Shown: piece by piece, positions 60,807 to 64,000 of the stretch
How positions within the stretch are numbered: position 1 is the first letter of the stretch
Layout of the letters: every line of letters begins with the position of its first letter
Origin: Primula veris
Taxonomy: Eukaryota; Streptophyta; Magnoliopsida; Ericales; Primulaceae
Assembly (NCBI GenBank): GCA_963682055.1
Contig: OY821746.1
Location: 6,421,992 to 6,485,991, forward strand
Reading direction: 5' to 3'
DNA length: 64,000 bases
Position numbers and translations under genes: made by a program
The notes under the pieces: generated by a model
The model's input: only the letters and a program-made list of their open reading frames with translations
What the model was told of the DNA's origin: nothing
Database searches by the model: none

Positions 60807-61105
60807 CTAGTAAAGTTACCCACGCGTTGCGTGTGAGACGCGTAATGATATAAATTTCGTAATATATTTTATTTTGAACATAATATTCAGATTTGGTATC
60901 ATTTATTATAGTTATGCAGATTAAAACGAATTGTTAATTAATTTAGGCTACATCCGTAATTAGGAAAATATAGTGACAACAAATTGCTAATTAATTAGAT
61001 TATGTACATTAGTAATTATTAAAATAGAGTGTGGTTATTTTTTTAAAAATTGAACAAAATTTGACAGTCTCAACTTTCTTGAGTTTGCTTATATTAATAG
61101 TTTGA
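60807..61105 (-). mobile_element. Non-autonomous Helitron B (299 bp)
   Basis: On the minus strand it starts TCAAACTATTAATATAAGC and ends CTAG, inserted between A and T as Helitrons do. A hairpin CACGC-AAC-GCGTG lies about 15 bp before the 3' end. Ends and parts of the interior match Helitron A at 9941-10309. It carries no genes. Confidence 0.75.
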
Positions 61106-61212
61106 TAGTAAGACCTCGGTTAAAACTATGATAGTGACATCATCCTAATTAAACACAACTAACCAGGTCATAAAAATTAAACACAACCAAATCCTTGTTA
61201 GAGTAAAAATAA

Positions 61213-61300
61213 TTGGTTCAAATGATTGATAACCGAGTATACCATGCTAATCGTCAGGGTTCGAATGCTAACAGATGCCAAAATATGTTTTTATTTGAGG
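61213..61300 (+). mobile_element. SINE-like fragment 2
   Basis: TTGGTTCAAATGATTGAT (weak A box), AACCGAGTATACCATGCT and the B-box-like GGGTTCGAATGC match fragment 1 at 37450 in order and spacing. No tail or target duplication was found. Confidence 0.4.
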
Positions 61301-61535
61301 GAGGTTGCTGATTATAAAAACAAAACACAACTAAATCCTTGTTACTAATAATCATATTTTGGGCCCACTTGCAATAAAATCACATCTCTTTCATTTCAGA
61401 CACACACTCTCTCTCTGTCTCTGTGTGTTTACACACCATCACTATATTTATCTTTACTATTTTTCTCTTTAGCATTTACTTAGATCTGAGCTTACAAAGG
61501 CACAAACATCATCTCATTTGTACTATAATATCTCT

Positions 61536-62317
61536 GTAAGCATTCTTATTCTGTTTCTATACAATGTACTTTTAATTTATTCTGCCATTAAATACTGTAG
61601 CCTTTTTGTTTCAAGATCTGAGGGTTTTTAAGTCTATATTAAATGTTGGGTTTTGTTTGTTAATTTTTTTCATATTAGTTTGAAGAAGATGGGTTTAGGG
61701 GGGGTTTTGTTATGTAATAGTAGTAACTTAATTATTAATAAAAAGAATTATTTATTTTGTTTTTATTATAGTTTTACTGATGATGGTGGAGGTGTATTTA
61801 ATCTGCTAGATCTGGGATCTATTTTATGGGTTGATTATGGGGAATCAATGTTGACTTGTTTTGACTGCATTTTTGTTACTAAATTAAATTAAGCTGCTTT
61901 ATATGGGTCCTAGGAAAAATCTGGTTCATCTAGTACTTTATTACATGAGGGAACTATTTTTTAGTTTTTATTAAGGTGGACAACAATGAGCTGTGGTTCA
62001 GAAACTCATATTCTAAAAAGTTGCAGCCAATTAATCAAAATATTTTTTTACTCAGTGAGGAAAACTTATAGTAGTCCTCAAAATCAGCAAACAACTCCAT
62101 TTTTTTGTGTATTGCTACAGCGTTTAGCAAGATAGGAGAAAGGGTCGTAAAGTCTAAAATTCGGATTTTAGACATGTTTGTGGAATGTTTGCTTATTTTG
62201 CATACTTTTTGGTCTATGTCGGTCATCAGGTCATGTTTTGAAATATGTTGAATGTGTCTGTACTAAAGTCACAAATTTTGCATACTAGTGTTACCAGTTT
62301 TGTTTTTCCATTTTTAG
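61536..62317 (+). other. Predicted 5' UTR intron of MAP65
   Basis: CT|GTAAGC at 61536 and TTTTTAG at 62317 would remove most of the interval between a CT-rich leader (about 61388-61535) and the exon with the start codon. Plant MAP65 genes commonly have such a leader intron. This is a prediction without transcript data. Confidence 0.45.
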
Positions 62318-62366
62318 TCATAATTTGTTAGTCAATTGGCCATCAGCTTTGCTACAAATTTTCCGA

Positions 62367-63904
62367 ATGGCGACATTGGATGCTCCAAATGCACTCCTCG
62401 GAGAAACAACTTGTGGTTCTTTGCTGCAGCATTTGCAGGCAAGTTTTGTTTCTTTCCCTAATCCTATTCTTGTTTTGTTCATTTGGCATGTTGACATTTT
62501 AGCTATCATTTCTTTAGTGCTAATTAGTATGTTGTTACATTGCTATTAACTAATAAAGCTATCTCTTTTTGTATGACAGCAAATTTGGGACGAGGTTGGT
62601 GTAAATGACGAGGAAAGGGACAAAATGCTTCTTCAGTTAGAACAAGAGTGTTTGGATGTGTACAAGAGGAAGGTTGACCTGGCTGCCAAGTCACGTGCCC
62701 AGCTCCTTCAAACCTTGGCTGATGCTAAAATCGAATTCACTAGTCTTCTGTCTGCTCTTGGAGAGAAAAGTTTTGTCGGAATTGTCAGTACACAAAACCA
62801 TTTACTTTTTTCTTTCTGTTTTTCAATTTTGGAATTGAAAGTTCAGTAAAAAAAAATTATATTTCATTTGAATCATAATAACTGGTACAACTTTTCAACC
62901 GGACACTTTGAGCAATACCCATCAGGTGACATATATCTTGTATATATAATTCATTAAGTGTTAACAGGAACTCTTCATTCCTATTTAGTGGTAATGCATA
63001 ATATTCATTAAGCTTATCTGATGTCAGTCTATTGGAGGTATACCCATCAAAATTATGTATTAAACAACATGCCAGTCAAAAACAAGTCATTGATGTGCGT
63101 CAAAATTGAAATAAGAATTAAACAACATGCTATTCAAAAATAAATCATTGGTGCACATGACGATTATAAGCGATTTCATTTTATTGAACTGCACGCGAAT
63201 CGGAAATCAGTTCATGAAAGTGTATGCCAATGGAAGTACCATCAAACCAAGAAACAAGTTTTTCCTTGTAACTAAATGCAATTTTCAATACTTTTGAATG
63301 ATTGAATTTGGTTGTCTTGTATCTTTGTTTGGCCTTTCTGCAGCCTGACAATTCCTCTGGTACAATCAAGCAACAACTTGCGGCTATAGCACCAGCTCTG
63401 GAACAACTATGGAAACAAAAAGAAGAGAGGATAAAAGAGTTTTATGGTGTACAAGTACAAATACAAAAAATAAGTGGAGAAATTGTAGGGACAAGGGAAA
63501 AAATCCTGAGTCCTATAGTCGACGAGACTGATCTATCCTTGAAGAAATTGGACGAGTTCCAGTCTCAACTTCAAGAACTGCAAAAGGAAAAGGTAATACT
63601 GATTTCACTTTTGTTAGTTCATCAGATTTTAACCTTGTTTTGGTACCGTTAATGAATGTTTTGGTTTTTTTTTTTATTTGATTGGCAGAGTGATAGGTTG
63701 CATAAGGTGCTTGAATTTGTGAGTACTGTTCATGATCTATGTGCTGTACTTGGGATGGACTTTTTCAGTACTGTTACTGAAGTTCATCCTAGCTTAAATG
63801 ACTCTTCTAATGTGCAATCCAAAAGTATTAGCAATGAGACCCTCGCTAGCCTAGCTAAGACTGTCTTGGCTCTGAAGGAAGATAAGGTGCAGAGGTTGCA
63901 CAAG
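62367..63904 (+). CDS. MAP65-1: 65-kDa microtubule-associated protein, MAP65-1 type (5' part)
   Basis: Four exons in the window: 62367-62438, 62580-62783, 63344-63592 and 63689-63904, all phase 0, giving the first 247 residues of a family about 580-600 long; the gene continues past the right edge. The N-terminus (LGETTCGSLLQHLQ, QIWDEVGVNDEERDKMLLQLEQECLDVYKRKV) and SGTIKQQLAAIAPALEQLW, then KSDRLHKVLEFVSTVHDLCAVLG, follow MAP65-1/MAP65-2 much more closely than MAP65-3. MAP65/PRC1/Ase1 proteins dimerise through these N-terminal coiled coils and cross-link antiparallel microtubules in cortical arrays and phragmoplasts; the microtubule-binding part lies beyond the window. Intron 1 uses a GC donor (CAG|GCAAGT) at 62439 instead of GT. 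Confidence 0.95.
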
Positions 63905-64000
63905 GTTAGTCCTTTACTTCTTTGTTAAGTTGATTTGGGAGTCAAGTGCCCTTGCTATGTGTTCCATAAAGTCTTTTCCGTTATTATATTGGTCATTGAA

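Larger units (their letters stand above)
56194..61380. other. Gene-free AT-rich DNA between the gypsy element and MAP65
   Basis: No gene was recognised. It holds a Stowaway-like MITE, a diverged 98-bp tandem duplication, a CGGTTT-rich stretch, a Helitron and a SINE-like fragment (each listed). The region 57600-59400 shows nothing beyond AT-rich simple sequence. Confidence 0.6.

Noticed and set aside
1..64000. tRNA, rRNA or snoRNA genes
   Set aside because: No cloverleaf-compatible sequence with both boxes and a normal acceptor stem was seen; the two B-box-like sites fit SINE fragments better.

Overview
The window is nuclear DNA from a flowering plant, most likely a eudicot. It is AT-rich, its genes have GT-AG introns, and its retrotransposons and MITEs belong to plant families. 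The species cannot be fixed from the sequence. Seven host genes were found: an ERF repressor (13706-14269, +), a small SWIB-domain protein (19539-20124, +), a GDSL esterase/lipase (21307-23129, -), a mitochondrial pyruvate carrier subunit (25147-27941, +), mitochondrial GrpE (30821-35786, +), a BCL7-domain SWI/SNF subunit (39720-42384, -) and the 5' part of a MAP65-1-type gene (62367 to the right edge, +). Exon joins were made by eye and all keep frame.

The left end (1-4333) is a decayed Ty1/copia element on the minus strand. Its polyprotein lacks the protease and zinc knuckle and carries a frameshift and a stop. From 4334 to 13700 there is no gene, only small DNA transposons (hAT-like MITEs, a Helitron, a TIR element) and short tandem repeats. 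From 13.7 to 42.4 kb the host genes are closely spaced, and several of their introns contain tandem duplications.

From 43884 to 56188 lies an almost complete Ty3/gypsy element of the Tat type, on the minus strand, with 691/694-bp LTRs and a GAAAC target duplication. Its gag-pol is one frame of 1858 codons with four in-frame stops and no frameshift. A later solo LTR (49679-50919, duplication ACTCT) sits inside pol. Between integrase and the 3' LTR, the element carries a three-exon gene on the opposite strand with its own TATA box, followed by a 60-bp tandem array. This antisense gene is the most unusual coding content in the window.

From 56194 to 61380 the DNA is gene-free and holds another Stowaway-like MITE, a second Helitron related to the first, a SINE-like fragment and a CGGTTT-rich stretch; MAP65 then begins. 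As I recall it, the set SWIB, GDSL, GrpE, BCL7-like and MAP65 matches gene neighbourhoods on Arabidopsis chromosomes 4 and 5, so this looks like an old conserved block loosened by transposons.
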